DNA of 64,000 nucleotides from Brucella haematophila. Its GTDB lineage: Bacteria > Pseudomonadota > Alphaproteobacteria > Rhizobiales > Rhizobiaceae. The notes beneath the pieces are model-generated. The model did no database searches. It was not told where the DNA came from and saw only the letters and a list, made by a program, of their open reading frames with translations. The position numbers and the translations under genes were made by a program. Where the stretch lies: positions 62,001 through 126,000 of the forward strand of contig NZ_VCPE01000014.1 of the NCBI RefSeq assembly GCF_005938105.1, in the 5' to 3' direction. Of this stretch, positions 17,974 through 29,331 are shown piece after piece; position 1 is the first letter of the stretch; each line of letters starts with the position of its first letter.

Positions 17974-18459
17974 ATGACGATCAAAGTTGGCGACACGCTT
18001 CCCGCAGCAACCTTCAAGGTCAAGACTGCGGACGGCGTCAAGGAAGTGACGACCGACGAAGTCTTCAAGGGCAAGAAGGTCGTTCTCTTTGCCGTTCCGG
18101 GCGCTTTCACGCCGACCTGCAGCCTCAACCATCTGCCGGGCTATCTCGACAATCGCGATGCCATCCTCGCCAAGGGTGTGGACCAGATCGCCGTGATCGC
18201 CGTCAACGACGCCTTCGTGATGGGCGCATGGGCGCAGAGCACCGGCGGCGAAGGCAAGATCCTCTATCTCGCTGACGGTTCGGCTACCTTCACCAAGGCA
18301 GCAGGCCTTGAACTCGACGCAACCGCCGGCGGTCTTGGCATTCGCTCCAAGCGCTATTCGGCCATTGTCGAAGACGGTGTGGTCAAGACGCTCAATATCG
18401 AAGAACAGGCCGGTCAGGCCGTCACTTCGGCTGCTGCCGGAATTCTCGAACAGCTTTGA
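17974..18459 (+). CDS. Peroxiredoxin, Prx5 type
   Basis: 161 residues. The peroxidatic cysteine is C49 in VPGAFTPTCSLNHLPGYL, and the family segments IAVNDAFVMGAWA and FTKAAGLELDAT follow. Prx5-type enzymes reduce hydrogen peroxide and organic peroxides using glutathione/glutaredoxin or thioredoxin in the cytosol. The ATG at 17974 is chosen because AGGAG precedes it; an upstream in-frame ATG at 17947 is not supported. A strong bidirectional terminator follows. Confidence 0.94.
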   Translation: MTIKVGDTLPAATFKVKTADGVKEVTTDEVFKGKKVVLFAVPGAFTPTCSLNHLPGYLDNRDAILAKGVDQIAVIAVNDAFVMGAWAQSTGGEGKILYLADGSATFTKAAGLELDATAGGLGIRSKRYSAIVEDGVVKTLNIEEQAGQAVTSAAAGILEQL

Positions 18460-18468
18460 TCAAATTCA

Positions 18469-18494
18469 AAAAGGGCGGTGAAAACCGCCCTTTT
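18469..18494. terminator. Bidirectional intrinsic terminator
   Basis: A perfect 11-bp stem AAAAGGGCGGT / ACCGCCCTTTT with a GAAA loop gives a T-run on either strand. It serves the peroxiredoxin gene and the convergent rnhA. Confidence 0.92.
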
Positions 18495-18525
18495 CTCATA
18501 CCCAAAACATCGTTTTACCCGGCGC

Positions 18526-18990
18526 TTATTGCACCTTCAGCGATTTGCGACCGCCATATTTGAACGGCTCCATACCGGCGCGAGCCAACTCGTCGGCCCG
18601 TTCGTTTTCCGGATGACCGGCATGGCCCTTGACCCAATGCCAATTGACCTTGTGCGGCTTGCGCGCCTCATCCAGCAACTGCCATAGCTCGGCATTCTTC
18701 ACCGGCTTCTTGGCTGCCGTTTTCCAGCCATTGCGCTTCCAGCCTTCAATCCAGCCGGAAATACCGTCGCGGACATAGACCGAGTCCGTATAGAGATCGA
18801 CTTCGCAAGGTTCTTTGAGCGCAGATAGCGCAGAAATCGCCGCCATCAACTCCATACGGTTGTTGGTGGTGTCGGCCTCGCCGCCCTTCAGCTCTTTCTC
18901 GTTGCCGTTCCAGCGCAGCACCACGCCCCAGCCGCCGGGGCCGGGATTACCTGAGCAGGCGCCATCGGTGTAAGCCTCGATCTGCTTCAC
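18526..18990 (-). CDS. rnhA: Ribonuclease HI
   Basis: 154 residues, the normal length. It cleaves the RNA strand of RNA-DNA hybrids. The carboxylates D-E-D-D are visible: [16 protein letters not shown] (first Asp), [13 protein letters not shown] (Glu), [12 protein letters not shown] (Asp) and [15 protein letters not shown] (final His and Asp). Its start overlaps the end of thrB by four bases, so it is the last gene of an ispH-thrB-rnhA run. Confidence 0.96.
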   Translation of the reverse strand: MKQIEAYTDGACSGNPGPGGWGVVLRWNGNEKELKGGEADTTNNRMELMAAISALSALKEPCEVDLYTDSVYVRDGISGWIEGWKRNGWKTAAKKPVKNAELWQLLDEARKPHKVNWHWVKGHAGHPENERADELARAGMEPFKYGGRKSLKVQ

Positions 18991-19967
18991 GCATCCGCTC
19001 CCTGCGGTTCCAGCCCATATTCAGCAGCCGAGACAATCTGGCGATGGAAGCGCATCTTGCGCACATATTCCATCGGGTCTTTCTTCATGACGAAGCTGCC
19101 ATCGGGAACGGTCAGCCAGTCATAAAGCCGCGTCAGCATGAAGCGCATTGCAGCGCCGCGCGAGAGAACAGGCAGCGCATCGGCTTCCGCCGTCGAAAGC
19201 GGACGGATCGACGTGTAACCACGCAAAAGGGCAGCGCCCTTGGTGCGATTGTAGGAAAAGTCCTTTTCGAAGCACCATGCATTCAGGCAGATGGCGACGT
19301 CATAGGCCAGAATATCCGTGCAGGCGAAATAGAAATCGATGAAGCCCGACAGCTTGTCGCCGAGGAAAAACACATTGTCCGGGAACAGATCGGCATGGAT
19401 CACGCCTTGCGGCAGATCGGCAGGCCAGTTCTTTTCCAGAAAATCGAGGTCGGCTTCCGCCTCCTCGACCAGACCCGGCTCGACCGTGTCTGCGCGCTCG
19501 CGCGACAGGTCCCAAAGCGGACGCCAGTCGGACAGCGTAAGCCCGTTGCGGCGGCGCATGGCGAAATCCTCGCCAGCAAGATGCATGCGCGCCAGCCCCT
19601 CACCCACAGCCTCGCAATGGGCGACGGTTGGCTTGCGCATCCACATGCCTTCGAGGAATGTGACAATGGCCGCCGGACGCCCGGCAAGCTCGCCAATCGT
19701 CTCGCCGTCGCTGCGCACCACCGGCTGCGGGCAATCCACGCCATGCCGGGCCAGATGCTGCATCAGGCCCAGAAAGAACGGCAGGTCTTCGCGGTTGGTG
19801 CGCTTTTCATAAAGCGTCAGAATGAAGGAGCCGGATGTCGTGTGCAGGAGATAGTTGGAATTCTCGACACCCTCGGCAATGCCCTTATAGGAAGTCAGCG
19901 TGCCGATATCGTATTGCTGCAGGAATGCGCCAAGTTCGATCTCATTGATATCAGTATAGACGGCCAT
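18987..19967 (-). CDS. thrB: Homoserine kinase, APH-fold type
   Basis: 326 residues. It phosphorylates homoserine, giving the substrate of threonine synthase. This is the ThrB type with an aminoglycoside-phosphotransferase fold (not the GHMP type): the catalytic loop is [14 protein letters not shown] near residue 195 and the metal-binding segment FIDFYFAC follows. N-terminal [20 protein letters not shown] is typical for rhizobia and Brucella. It lies 14 bp after ispH and overlaps rnhA by four bases. Confidence 0.95.
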   Translation of the reverse strand: MAVYTDINEIELGAFLQQYDIGTLTSYKGIAEGVENSNYLLHTTSGSFILTLYEKRTNREDLPFFLGLMQHLARHGVDCPQPVVRSDGETIGELAGRPAAIVTFLEGMWMRKPTVAHCEAVGEGLARMHLAGEDFAMRRRNGLTLSDWRPLWDLSRERADTVEPGLVEEAEADLDFLEKNWPADLPQGVIHADLFPDNVFFLGDKLSGFIDFYFACTDILAYDVAICLNAWCFEKDFSYNRTKGAALLRGYTSIRPLSTAEADALPVLSRGAAMRFMLTRLYDWLTVPDGSFVMKKDPMEYVRKMRFHRQIVSAAEYGLEPQGADA

Positions 19968-19981
19968 GCCGCTTATTTCCC

Positions 19982-21049
19982 CTATATGACCTTGGGCATT
20001 ATCTTAGGCATGATCTGCGGTGCCAGCTTCGGAATGCCGGCAACCCTGTTCTCGCCATTGACGAATGCCATATCCTGCACCGTCAGTTCCACATCGCGAA
20101 TTTCACGATTCACAAGGAAGTTCTCGGTTTCCACTGCCGTTTCCGCCAGTTCGATGCGCACATCGAAACGGTCGCGGAACGATGCGATGATTTCATCGAC
20201 GATGATTTCCGGTGCGGAGGCACCTGCCGAAAGACCGACAACGGAAATATCGCCGATCTTGTCCCACTCGATATCGGCGGCGCGCTGCACCAGCATGGAC
20301 ATGCGTGCGCCCGCCTTCTCCGCCACTTCGACCAGACGTTTCGAATTGGACGAATTCGGTGCACCGACGATCAGGAACAGGTCGCAGCCCGGTGCTGCCG
20401 CGCGCACCGCATCCTGACGGTTGGTGGTGGCATAGCAGATCGATTCCGCAGCCGGGGCCGAAAGATTGGGGAATCGCGCCTGCAATTCCTCGATAATGCC
20501 TGCCGTATCATCCACCGAGAGCGTCGTCTGCGTGACGAAGCCGAGATTATCCTCATCGGCAAAATGGCAGCTGCGGGCATCCTCGACCGTCTCGATCAGC
20601 GTAACCGCGCCCTCCGGCAACTGGCCCATCGTGCCGATGACTTCCGGATGGCCGGAATGACCGATCAAAATCACATGGCGTCCAAGCCGCTGATGGCGCA
20701 TGGCCTGCTTGTGCACCTTGGAAACCAGCGGGCAGGTCGCATCCAGATAGAAGAGGTTCTTCGATTCCGCATCGGCAGGCACCGATTTCGGCACGCCATG
20801 GGCCGAGAAAACCACTGGCTGATCGCGATGCTCCGCCGGGATTTCATCAAGCTCTTCGACAAAGATTGCGCCGCGCGATTGCAGCCCTTCGACCACATAG
20901 CGGTTATGCACGATCTCATGGCGGACATAGACCGGTGCACCATATTTCTTCAGCGCCAGCACGACGATCTGGATCGCCCGGTCGACACCGGCGCAAAAGC
21001 CGCGCGGACCGCAAAGGCGGATTTCCAGTGGGGGGCGCTGATCGGTCAT
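19982..21049 (-). CDS. ispH: 4-hydroxy-3-methylbut-2-enyl diphosphate reductase
   Basis: 355 residues. The last step of the MEP isoprenoid pathway, making IPP and DMAPP with a [4Fe-4S] cluster. The three cluster cysteines are in [24 protein letters not shown] and [11 protein letters not shown]; the substrate-binding [10 protein letters not shown] histidine segment is present. It is cytosolic. It starts 75 bp after the surf1 stop in the same direction, so it may be read through from the oxidase cluster or have its own promoter in that gap. Confidence 0.96.
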   Translation of the reverse strand: MTDQRPPLEIRLCGPRGFCAGVDRAIQIVVLALKKYGAPVYVRHEIVHNRYVVEGLQSRGAIFVEELDEIPAEHRDQPVVFSAHGVPKSVPADAESKNLFYLDATCPLVSKVHKQAMRHQRLGRHVILIGHSGHPEVIGTMGQLPEGAVTLIETVEDARSCHFADEDNLGFVTQTTLSVDDTAGIIEELQARFPNLSAPAAESICYATTNRQDAVRAAAPGCDLFLIVGAPNSSNSKRLVEVAEKAGARMSMLVQRAADIEWDKIGDISVVGLSAGASAPEIIVDEIIASFRDRFDVRIELAETAVETENFLVNREIRDVELTVQDMAFVNGENRVAGIPKLAPQIMPKIMPKVI

Positions 21050-21124
21050 GAAGAAGCTCGCGGGTTCGGCGTGACTAAAATCTAAGGTCTGTAGACACGG
21101 AGTTGGGCCGCAACGCGGCGAAAG

Positions 21125-21871
21125 TCAACCCCTACTGGTCTTTCGATAGCGCCATAGCCACGTTCCAACAACCCCTAGCAGCGCCAGTGCGAGACCATAC
21201 CAGGTCACGGCATATTGCAGATGATTGTTGGGAAATTCGATGATCGTCACACCGCCAATGGGCAGGCCGCCCGGATTGGGCTTGTTGTCCGCGTCGATAA
21301 AAAACGGCACGACCTGATTGATATCCGGCAGATCGGCGCTTTCCGCCATTGCCGCCCAGTCCTTCCAGAAGAAGATATTCTTGGCGATATCGTTATTCGG
21401 CAGGAAGAAACCCGGTTTCGCCGACAGCGGATCACGCGCCAGCCCGGTGATGCTCACCGGCCCGTCGAGCTGCCCATCCGCACGGGTGGCCGGATCCTTC
21501 TTCTCATAGGGAACGAAGCCGCGATTGACCAGCACGAAGCGGCCATCTTCCAGCATCAGCGGCGTATAGACATTGTAGCCCGCAGCGCCTTCATAGGTGG
21601 ACAGAAAATGCCGCTCCCCCTGATGCATGAAAGTGCCCGACACCGTAACCGGCAGATATTCGACCGTGCCCTTTTCCTTGTAGAGCTTTTCCATATCCGC
21701 CAGCGACAAGGGCGGTTCCTTGATGCGCTCATTGGTGGAAGCAATCAGCGCCTCCTTCCAGAACAGCCGCTCTACCTGCCAGGTGCCAAGGGCCAGAAGG
21801 ATGATCAGCGCGATGCCGGACGCGATGACAACGCCCCACGGAAAACGGCGGGAAACCTGACGCTCTGTCAT
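21125..21871 (-). CDS. SURF1-family cytochrome oxidase assembly factor
   Basis: 248 residues with one membrane helix at each end (residues ~12-32 and ~220-240) and a periplasmic domain between, the standard SURF1 topology. Visible family segments are LGTWQVERLFWKE and the QYAVTWYGLALALLG end. Surf1 delivers or stabilises heme a in subunit I of aa3 oxidases. Overlap of four bases with the upstream DUF983 gene and its place at the end of the cta cluster agree with this role. Confidence 0.93.
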   Translation of the reverse strand: MTERQVSRRFPWGVVIASGIALIILLALGTWQVERLFWKEALIASTNERIKEPPLSLADMEKLYKEKGTVEYLPVTVSGTFMHQGERHFLSTYEGAAGYNVYTPLMLEDGRFVLVNRGFVPYEKKDPATRADGQLDGPVSITGLARDPLSAKPGFFLPNNDIAKNIFFWKDWAAMAESADLPDINQVVPFFIDADNKPNPGGLPIGGVTIIEFPNNHLQYAVTWYGLALALLGVVGTWLWRYRKTSRG

Positions 21872-22275
21872 TCTTTCGTATCCGGCTGGTTGTCGGCCTT
21901 TGTTTGTATCGTGCCGGGGGCAGCCTTATTACGATATTGCATATTGATCAGAATACCCTTCATCCATCGCATGGCGACAAGGCTGAGGATGATCGCCAGC
22001 GGCACCCACAGGATGAAATGCACCCAGAGCGGCGGGCCGACATTGACTTCCATCCATAGCGCCAGTCCGACAACAATGAAGCCGATAATCAGGATCACGA
22101 AGGCCGCTGGACCGTCGCCGGAATCCGCGAAGGAATAATCCAGCCCGCAGGAATTGCAGCGCGGCGCGACCGTCAGGAAACCATTGAAGAGCTTGCCCTC
22201 GCCGCAACGCGGGCAGCGCCCGGCAATACCGCTTTTGATGGGATCAACCGGCGGATAGAGATTGGCATCAGGCAT
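21868..22275 (-). CDS. DUF983 zinc-ribbon membrane protein
   Basis: About 135 residues from ATG 22275 (MPDANLYPPVDP), preceded by GGAG. Two CxxC pairs (GRCPRCGEG and PRCNSCGLD) form a small zinc ribbon, followed by two membrane helices (AAFVILIIGFIVVGLALWM and HFILWVPLAIILSLVA). DUF983 genes regularly accompany cytochrome c oxidase genes in alphaproteobacteria; a role in oxidase assembly is inferred from that linkage only. Longer frames starting at 22290 or 22314 exist but have no better start signal. Confidence 0.88.
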   Translation of the reverse strand: MPDANLYPPVDPIKSGIAGRCPRCGEGKLFNGFLTVAPRCNSCGLDYSFADSGDGPAAFVILIIGFIVVGLALWMEVNVGPPLWVHFILWVPLAIILSLVAMRWMKGILINMQYRNKAAPGTIQTKADNQPDTKE

Positions 22276-22311
22276 AGCGCGCTCCTTCATTTCAATACTG
22301 CTCCAGACAAG

Positions 22312-22341
22312 CAAAAGGCGGCCATGTTGCCAAGGCCGCCT
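22312..22341 (-). terminator. Intrinsic terminator after ctaE
   Basis: On the minus strand an 8-bp stem AGGCGGCC / GGCCGCCT is followed by TTTTGCTT. It would separate ctaE from DUF983-surf1, at least partly. Confidence 0.7.
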
Positions 22342-22362
22342 CGAAATTCAGATTACGGCCAA

Positions 22363-23241
22363 TTAGCCGCCATGCATCGGCGCGCCCCAGCCACCCCAGA
22401 CATAGATGGCGAAGAACAGGAACAGCCAGACCACGTCAACGAAGTGCCAATACCAGGCAGCAGCTTCGAAACCGAAATGCTGCTTAGGCGTGAAATCGCC
22501 ACCGATTGCGCGGAACAGGCAGACCAGCAAAAAGATCGTGCCCACGATCACGTGGAAACCGTGGAAGCCGGTGGCCATGAAGAAGGTCGCGCCGTAGATC
22601 GAGTCCTTGAACGCGAACGGAGCGTGCATGTATTCATAGGCCTGCACGAACGAGAACAGAATGCCGAGCACCACGGTGATTGCGAGGCCGGTGATCATGC
22701 CCTTGCGGTCGTTATGCAGCAGCGCATGGTGCGACCAGGTCAGGGTCGTGCCCGACAGAAGCAGGATCACGGTGTTGTAGAGCGGCAGGTGAAGCGGATC
22801 GAGAACCTCAATGCCCTTCGGAGGCCAGACACCGCCCGTAAATGTGGCGCGTGCTACCTGATGCACTTCGTTCGGGAAAAGGCTTGCATCGAAAAACGCC
22901 CAGAACCATGCCACGAAGAACATGACTTCCGAGGCGATGAACATGATCATGCCATAGCGCAGATGCAGCGACACGACACGGGTGTGATGACCCTCATGCG
23001 CTTCCTTGATCGTGTCCGACCACCAGCCGAACATGCAATACAGCACGATTGCGAGGCCGATGAAGAAAAGCCACGGCGTTACGAGGTTGTGCCCGAAGAA
23101 TGGCAGCTCACTCGAATTGATGTAACGCATCCAGGCGATGCCGCCGATTGCGAGCACAAAAGCGCCCATCGAGCTCAGGAACGGCCAAGGGCTGGGCGCT
23201 ATAATGTGATAATCGTGGTTCTTCTCGTGTACGTCCGCCAT
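22363..23241 (-). CDS. ctaE: Cytochrome c oxidase subunit III
   Basis: 292 residues, seven membrane helices, N-terminus MADVHEKNHDYHIIAPSPWP. Family landmarks are TWSHHALLHND, the conserved Glu in MFFVAWFWAFFDASLF, and the C-terminal HFVDVVWLFLFFAIYVWGG. Subunit III stabilises the proton-uptake pathway of aa3 oxidase in the inner membrane. GGGGAGAG upstream of the ATG is a strong ribosome-binding site. A 227-bp gap separates it from ctaG; a local promoter is possible. Confidence 0.97.
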   Translation of the reverse strand: MADVHEKNHDYHIIAPSPWPFLSSMGAFVLAIGGIAWMRYINSSELPFFGHNLVTPWLFFIGLAIVLYCMFGWWSDTIKEAHEGHHTRVVSLHLRYGMIMFIASEVMFFVAWFWAFFDASLFPNEVHQVARATFTGGVWPPKGIEVLDPLHLPLYNTVILLLSGTTLTWSHHALLHNDRKGMITGLAITVVLGILFSFVQAYEYMHAPFAFKDSIYGATFFMATGFHGFHVIVGTIFLLVCLFRAIGGDFTPKQHFGFEAAAWYWHFVDVVWLFLFFAIYVWGGWGAPMHGG

Positions 23242-23468
23242 GTCTCTCCCCGTAATCCCCTGAGGGGCTCCTCTCTCGTGCCTGCCTGCTGAAATCCGTC
23301 AAGGGACACACGCAAGCGCGACTATGTTTTGCGTCAGATGGCTCCCTGACCAGATGCCGCATACCGTCAATCATCAAGCGGTTTTATCGACGGTCCGAAT
23401 CCGACAATAAAACCAGTCGTCGTATTTGTCTTTGCGGCATTATGTGCCGCATCGAAACTCGTGTCCCT

Positions 23469-24095
23469 TTATCCCCCGCTGCTCGTCGCAGCTTCGGTCT
23501 TCGTCGCCGGCTTCGCGTCAGCAACCGGCTTCGGCTTTTCGATCGGGAAAAAGGTGTATGAAAGCGTGATGGTCTTCACATCCTTCAGATCGGGATCGTT
23601 GACGATCTCCGGATCGACGAAGAAAACCACCGGCATTTCCATGTCTTCGCCCGGCTTCAGCGTGGTATCCGTGAAGCAGAAGCACTGGACCTTGTTGAAA
23701 TAAGCGCCTGCGCGGCCCGGCGAAACATTGAAGCTCGCCCGGCCAAACGTCGTCTGGTCGAACAGGTTGCGCCCTTCATATTTGATCATGGAGGTTTCGC
23801 CGATACGCACCGTCACTTCGCGCTGCACCGGCTTGAAATCCCAAGGCAGGCCATTGGCCGTATTGGCGTCGAAACGCACCTTGATCGTCCTGTCGAGGAT
23901 CGTATCAGAATATTGTTCGACACGCTGGGTGGTGCCGCCATAACCCGTGACTTGACAGAAGAGCGTGTAAAGCGGAACAGACGCATAGGCTGCGCCGATC
24001 ATGCAAACGAAGAAAGACACGCAGGCAATCGCAATGGTCCGGTTGGAACGCTGCTGCCGCTTGAGCTTTTCGTCTTTATCCTGCTGATCTGCCAT
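23469..24095 (-). CDS. ctaG: Cytochrome c oxidase assembly protein CtaG (Cox11)
   Basis: 208 residues. One N-terminal membrane helix ([21 protein letters not shown]) and a periplasmic beta domain with the copper-binding CFCFTDTTL motif near residue 140; the family segment [16 protein letters not shown] is also present. CtaG/Cox11 inserts CuB into subunit I. The tail is Lys/Ala/Thr-rich. It lies 48 bp after the small ORF at 24144. Confidence 0.96.
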   Translation of the reverse strand: MADQQDKDEKLKRQQRSNRTIAIACVSFFVCMIGAAYASVPLYTLFCQVTGYGGTTQRVEQYSDTILDRTIKVRFDANTANGLPWDFKPVQREVTVRIGETSMIKYEGRNLFDQTTFGRASFNVSPGRAGAYFNKVQCFCFTDTTLKPGEDMEMPVVFFVDPEIVNDPDLKDVKTITLSYTFFPIEKPKPVADAKPATKTEAATSSGG

Positions 24096-24143
24096 GGTCT
24101 CCTCCCAGTTTCCCTCCCGAAACAGCCTAACCCCAACTGTTTG

Positions 24144-24329
24144 TCAGAGCGGCCGTACCAGAACATTGGCACCCAGTTTCGCTATCGTACCGACATAGAC
24201 GAGCAGCACGAACAGCGCCAAGGCAATTGCCAGTCCCCAGGACCGGTTGCGCTGGGCTTTCTTCTGCTGTTCGGTCGGTACGACCAGTTCCAGCTTCTCA
24301 TGAACCGGCTTTTCTACCGTCTTATCCAT
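24144..24329 (-). CDS. Small membrane protein of the oxidase cluster (CtaF/CoxF-like)
   Basis: 61 residues: a charged N-terminal half (EKLELVVPTEQQKKAQRNRS) and one membrane helix (WGLAIALALFVLLVYVGTI). It overlaps the ctaB stop by one base and precedes ctaG, the position where alphaproteobacteria carry a short oxidase-cluster protein. A structural or assembly role in the aa3 oxidase is inferred from position and size only. Confidence 0.8.
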   Translation of the reverse strand: MDKTVEKPVHEKLELVVPTEQQKKAQRNRSWGLAIALALFVLLVYVGTIAKLGANVLVRPL

Positions 24330-25285
24330 TACAACACTCCAAAGGCATGAAGCGCCTTAAACGTCAGTGCCTCAACCAGCATAACCGCGAACAGGCCCGA
24401 CAGATACACCAGCGAAAAGCGAAACAGCTTGCGCGCGGCCACCAGCATGGCGGGCTGCGATGCGGCCATCCACATGCGCCAGGCATAGTAAACAAAGGCT
24501 CCGCCCAGCAGCACCGATACAGCGCCGTAGACCGGGCCTGCAAAACCCATCACCCATGGCAATACGCCCACCGGCGCCATGAGCAGCGTATAGAACATCG
24601 CCTGACGGCGCGTCGAAAGCTCGCCCTTCACATTCGGCATCATCGGAATGCGCGCAGCTTCGTAATCATTGGTCGAGAACAGCGACAGCGCCCAGAAATG
24701 CGGCGGCGTCCATAGGAAAATGATCATGAACAGCACGACGCTGTCCCAGGTGATCTCGCCCGTTGCCGCAGCCCAGCCGATCATGGGCGGGAACGCGCCT
24801 GCCGCACCGCCAATGACGATATTCTGCGGCGTCGAACGCTTGAGCCACATCGTATAGATGACGGCATAGAAGAAGATGGTGAAGGCCAGAAGCGCTGCCG
24901 ACAGCCAGTTGACCATCAGGCCGAGCGTCAGGACCGAGAAGACCGACAACGTCAGGCCGAAAGCCAGAACCTGATTGGGCGCAATCACACCGGCCGGAAT
25001 CGGGCGGTTACGGGTACGCTTCATCACCGCGTCGATATCAGCGTCATACCACATGTTCAGCGCACCGGACGCGCCAGCGCCGACTGCGATGCACAGAATG
25101 CTGATGGCAGCCAGAACAGGGTTCATCGTGCCCGGCGCAAGGACAAGCCCGACCAGGCCCGTGAACACCACAAGGGACATCACGCGCGGCTTCAGCAGAA
25201 CCAGATAGTCCCGCGCCGTTGCCTCCGAGAACGCGGCTGCGTCATTCGGGCCTGAAACGCTTACGTTTTTTTCCACCAGCGACAT
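24329..25285 (-). CDS. ctaB: Protoheme IX farnesyltransferase (heme O synthase)
   Basis: 318 residues with about eight to nine membrane helices. The prenyl-diphosphate binding motif [19 protein letters not shown] (about residues 88-106) and the second acidic loop [14 protein letters not shown] are present. It attaches farnesyl to heme b to make heme O, the precursor of the heme a used by CtaD. The product of the next step, heme A synthase, is not in this window. It is downstream of ctaD across a 242-bp gap. Confidence 0.96.
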   Translation of the reverse strand: MSLVEKNVSVSGPNDAAAFSEATARDYLVLLKPRVMSLVVFTGLVGLVLAPGTMNPVLAAISILCIAVGAGASGALNMWYDADIDAVMKRTRNRPIPAGVIAPNQVLAFGLTLSVFSVLTLGLMVNWLSAALLAFTIFFYAVIYTMWLKRSTPQNIVIGGAAGAFPPMIGWAAATGEITWDSVVLFMIIFLWTPPHFWALSLFSTNDYEAARIPMMPNVKGELSTRRQAMFYTLLMAPVGVLPWVMGFAGPVYGAVSVLLGGAFVYYAWRMWMAASQPAMLVAARKLFRFSLVYLSGLFAVMLVEALTFKALHAFGVL

Positions 25286-25489
25286 TAGACTTCAATAACC
25301 TCAAATTCACCGGTCCGACCACCGCATCTTGTTCGATGCAGTTCGACAACCAACACAACCTGTCCCTCCCGGAGAACATTCGTTCCTGCCGGAAATGCCG
25401 TGCAATTGTCGGCAGGCCAAACCTGCCAGTACGGTCATAACGCGATGGGCGGAACAGAATGTCGCCCGCCTTTAGCACAATTTGTTGGA

Positions 25490-25520
25490 AAGGGCGAAGT
25501 CTTTTGCAGACCTCGCCCTT
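25490..25520 (-). terminator. Hairpin after ctaD
   Basis: Immediately beyond the ctaD stop, AAGGGCG-AAGTCT pairs with AGACCT-CGCCCTT around TTTGC. The following T-run is interrupted, so it may only attenuate reading into ctaB. Nothing else is recognisable in the 25286-25527 gap. Confidence 0.55.
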
Positions 25521-25527
25521 CGCACGA

Positions 25528-27204
<1,677 letters not shown>

Positions 27205-27225
27205 TCAACAGTTTGGCGTTCGGGA

Positions 27226-28110
27226 TCAGAGACCCGCCGCAGCCACTTTATTGTTTTCACCACCTTCGACGGCAGCTTGCAGCGCCTTGTTCGCACCGTT
27301 CAGATCCGAACCCGCAGCGGCGAGCCAGGTCTGATACTGGTCTTTCGAGACAACGCGCACGGCGATTGGCATGAACCCGTGATCCTTGCCGCAAAGCTCG
27401 GAGCACTGACCGTAATAGAGGCCTTCTTTTTCAGCCTTGAACCAGATTTCGTTGATACGGCCAGGAACGGCGTCCATCTTTACGCCGAAGGCAGGAATGG
27501 TCCAGGAATGGATCACGTCGGCGGCAGTCACCAGAAGGCGAACGCTTTCACCGACCGGAACAACCACTTCATTGTCGACGGCCAGAAGGCGCGGATAGCG
27601 GGACTTATCCTCTTTGCCCGCAGCGGCGCGATCGCCATCCTTCAACAGAAGGGCATCGAAGCTGACCGGATTGTCGACCTGATATTCATAGCCCCAGTAC
27701 CACTGGTAGCCGGTCGCCTTGATCGTCAGGGACGGGTCTTCCGGCGAATATTGCGCGGTCAGAAGCTGGAACGACGGCACAGCCAGGAACAAAAGAATGA
27801 TCACAGGACCGACGGTCCAGATCACTTCGATCATCGTATTGTGGCTGGTCTTCGACGGTTCCGGATTAACGCTCGCCCGGAAGCGAAGCACAACGATCAC
27901 CAGCAACGCCAGAACCAGCAACGTAACCGGAATAATGAACCAGAGCGTGTAGCGCTCAAACCAATGAATCTGCTCGGCAATACCCGTTGCAGCGTCCTGA
28001 AATCTCCATTCCCATGGACGCGGCTGATCCGCCAAAGCGGCACCGGTCATCCACAGCACTGCAAGAGCACCAACGACGGCGCCCTTCGTTGTGGCAACAA
28101 TCTTATCCAC
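27226..28110 (-). CDS. ctaC: Cytochrome c oxidase subunit II
   Basis: About 294 residues from GTG 28110 (encoding VDKIVATTKGAVVGA), which has AGGGAGAG upstream; an earlier in-frame start at 28170 would break the signal peptide. Two membrane helices (WFIIPVTLLVLALLVIVVL and VIILLFLAVPSFQLL) are followed by the periplasmic CuA domain with HSW, CSELCGKDHGFMP (CuA cysteines). It passes electrons from cytochrome c to heme a. It heads the oxidase cluster and is divergent from the ialB-like gene. Confidence 0.96.
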   Translation of the reverse strand: MDKIVATTKGAVVGALAVLWMTGAALADQPRPWEWRFQDAATGIAEQIHWFERYTLWFIIPVTLLVLALLVIVVLRFRASVNPEPSKTSHNTMIEVIWTVGPVIILLFLAVPSFQLLTAQYSPEDPSLTIKATGYQWYWGYEYQVDNPVSFDALLLKDGDRAAAGKEDKSRYPRLLAVDNEVVVPVGESVRLLVTAADVIHSWTIPAFGVKMDAVPGRINEIWFKAEKEGLYYGQCSELCGKDHGFMPIAVRVVSKDQYQTWLAAAGSDLNGANKALQAAVEGGENNKVAAAGL

Positions 28111-28547
28111 CAGAACTCTCTCCCTTTTCGCCCTTTCAGGCTGGACGCCGGACGCAAATGACGGCCGCATCCCCCGTCGGCGTTCAAATCACACCTTAAC
28201 GCACACCGCAAGGAAGGCGAATATGTTCCTGTGCGGCATTTTTGCGCGCAGCTTTTGCCCGCCGACAGAACCGCTCCCAATTCCGCCCGGATTTCTAACC
28301 GTATGACAGCGCATCCGTAAACCGGCAAAAACTTGGGAAAAACCTACAAATCCCATAATGAAGCCATGATTTGAAAAGAGGTTCTGCCGCACGTGCTACG
28401 TGACAATCGATCCAACAGGCGATATCACCGTTGCGATGACGGCTTTAATTGACGATGACTGATAATCGCGTCTCTGATTGCTTTTCATGGCTGATGCTGC
28501 GCGTTAACGTCCCACTGATTCGATCAGGGATTCGATCTGGAGATTTC
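28111..28547. other. Divergent regulatory gap between ctaC and the ialB-like gene
   Basis: 437 bp without a convincing gene. It must contain promoters for the oxidase cluster (leftward) and the ialB-like gene (rightward). Near its right end are two GANTC sites inside a 12-bp direct repeat (see the separate entry). I see no long palindrome. Confidence 0.6.
28517..28540. promoter_or_regulatory. 12-bp direct repeat with two CcrM sites before the ialB-like gene
   Basis: GATTCGATCAGG at 28517 is followed directly by GATTCGATCTGG at 28529. Each copy holds a GANTC site (28517-28521, 28529-28533), the target of the CcrM encoded in this window. The second copy runs into the ribosome-binding site, seven bases before the start codon. 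Confidence 0.45.
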
Positions 28548-29162
28548 ATGACTGTCCGCATGCTTGCCAACCGCCCGATTCTTCAGCGCCTGATGGCTCT
28601 TGCCGCTGGTGTTAGCCTGTCGCTTGCCGCCGCGACCTTGCCGTCTGCCGCGCAGGACACGCCCGCGCCGTTGCAGACACCGGATCAGGCCCCGGCTGCG
28701 CAGTCGCAGGCCGCCCCGACCAACCCGCAGCAGAGCGGCAAGCTGAAGTCGCAGCACGGCGCATGGGCTGTGCTCTGCGATACGCCTGCCGGCGCCAAGA
28801 CCGAGCAATGCGCGCTGATCCAGAACGTGGTTGCCGCCAAGCGCCCGGAACTTGGCCTTTCGGTCGTGGTTCTGAAGACCGCCGATAACAAGGCGCGCAT
28901 TCTTCGCGTGCTGGCCCCGCTCGGCGTTCTGCTGCCAAACGGCCTCGGTCTCAATGTCGACGGCAAGGATATTGGTCGCGCCTATTTCGTGCGCTGCTTC
29001 GAAGACGGCTGCTATGCAGAAGTCATTCTCGAAGACGAACTTCTGAAGACGCTGCGTTCCGGCAAAGCCGCAACCTTCATCGTCTTCCAGACCCCGGAAG
29101 AAGGCGTCGGCATTCCGGTGGATCTGAAGGGATTTGGTGAAGGCTTCGACGCCCTCCCTTGA
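28548..29162 (+). CDS. Invasion-associated locus B (IalB) family protein
   Basis: 204 residues from ATG 28548, with TGGAG upstream; the frame is open to 28449 but that stretch lacks a signal peptide. A signal peptide (LMALAAGVSLSLAAATLPSAAQ) is followed by a Pro/Gln/Ala-rich linker and the IalB domain, with cysteine pairs in LCDTPAGAKTEQCALIQ and RCFEDGCYAEVIL that probably form disulfides. IalB-type proteins are periplasmic or outer-membrane associated; in Bartonella IalB affects red-cell invasion, but the family is widespread in non-pathogens. Confidence 0.9.
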   Translation: MTVRMLANRPILQRLMALAAGVSLSLAAATLPSAAQDTPAPLQTPDQAPAAQSQAAPTNPQQSGKLKSQHGAWAVLCDTPAGAKTEQCALIQNVVAAKRPELGLSVVVLKTADNKARILRVLAPLGVLLPNGLGLNVDGKDIGRAYFVRCFEDGCYAEVILEDELLKTLRSGKAATFIVFQTPEEGVGIPVDLKGFGEGFDALP

Positions 29163-29169
29163 TTCACGC

Positions 29170-29275
29170 TCTAGTGGCCTGCAAATGGCGTTTTTCTGCG
29201 CTTCCGGTGCTCACGTACCTTTAAGTACGCTTCGCTCAGGTTCTCGAAACCCACCATTTTCGGCTCACTATAGCC
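29170..29275. repeat. Probable dispersed intergenic element (single copy here)
   Basis: The stretch begins GTGGCCTGCAAATGGCG and contains an inverted core CGTAC-CTTTAA-GTACG, ending before CTCACTATAGCC. I recall this sort of element as common in Brucella intergenic DNA, but only one copy is in this window, so repetition cannot be shown here. Confidence 0.4.
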
Positions 29276-29331
29276 TGAATCTCCCAGCCCACCGCTGACT
29301 TGTGGTTGTTCTCAACCGTTTTAAGGCTTAC

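Noticed and set aside
19044-20417. 457-codon open frame on the plus strand across thrB/ispH
   Set aside because: Antisense to two recognised genes and without any family features.
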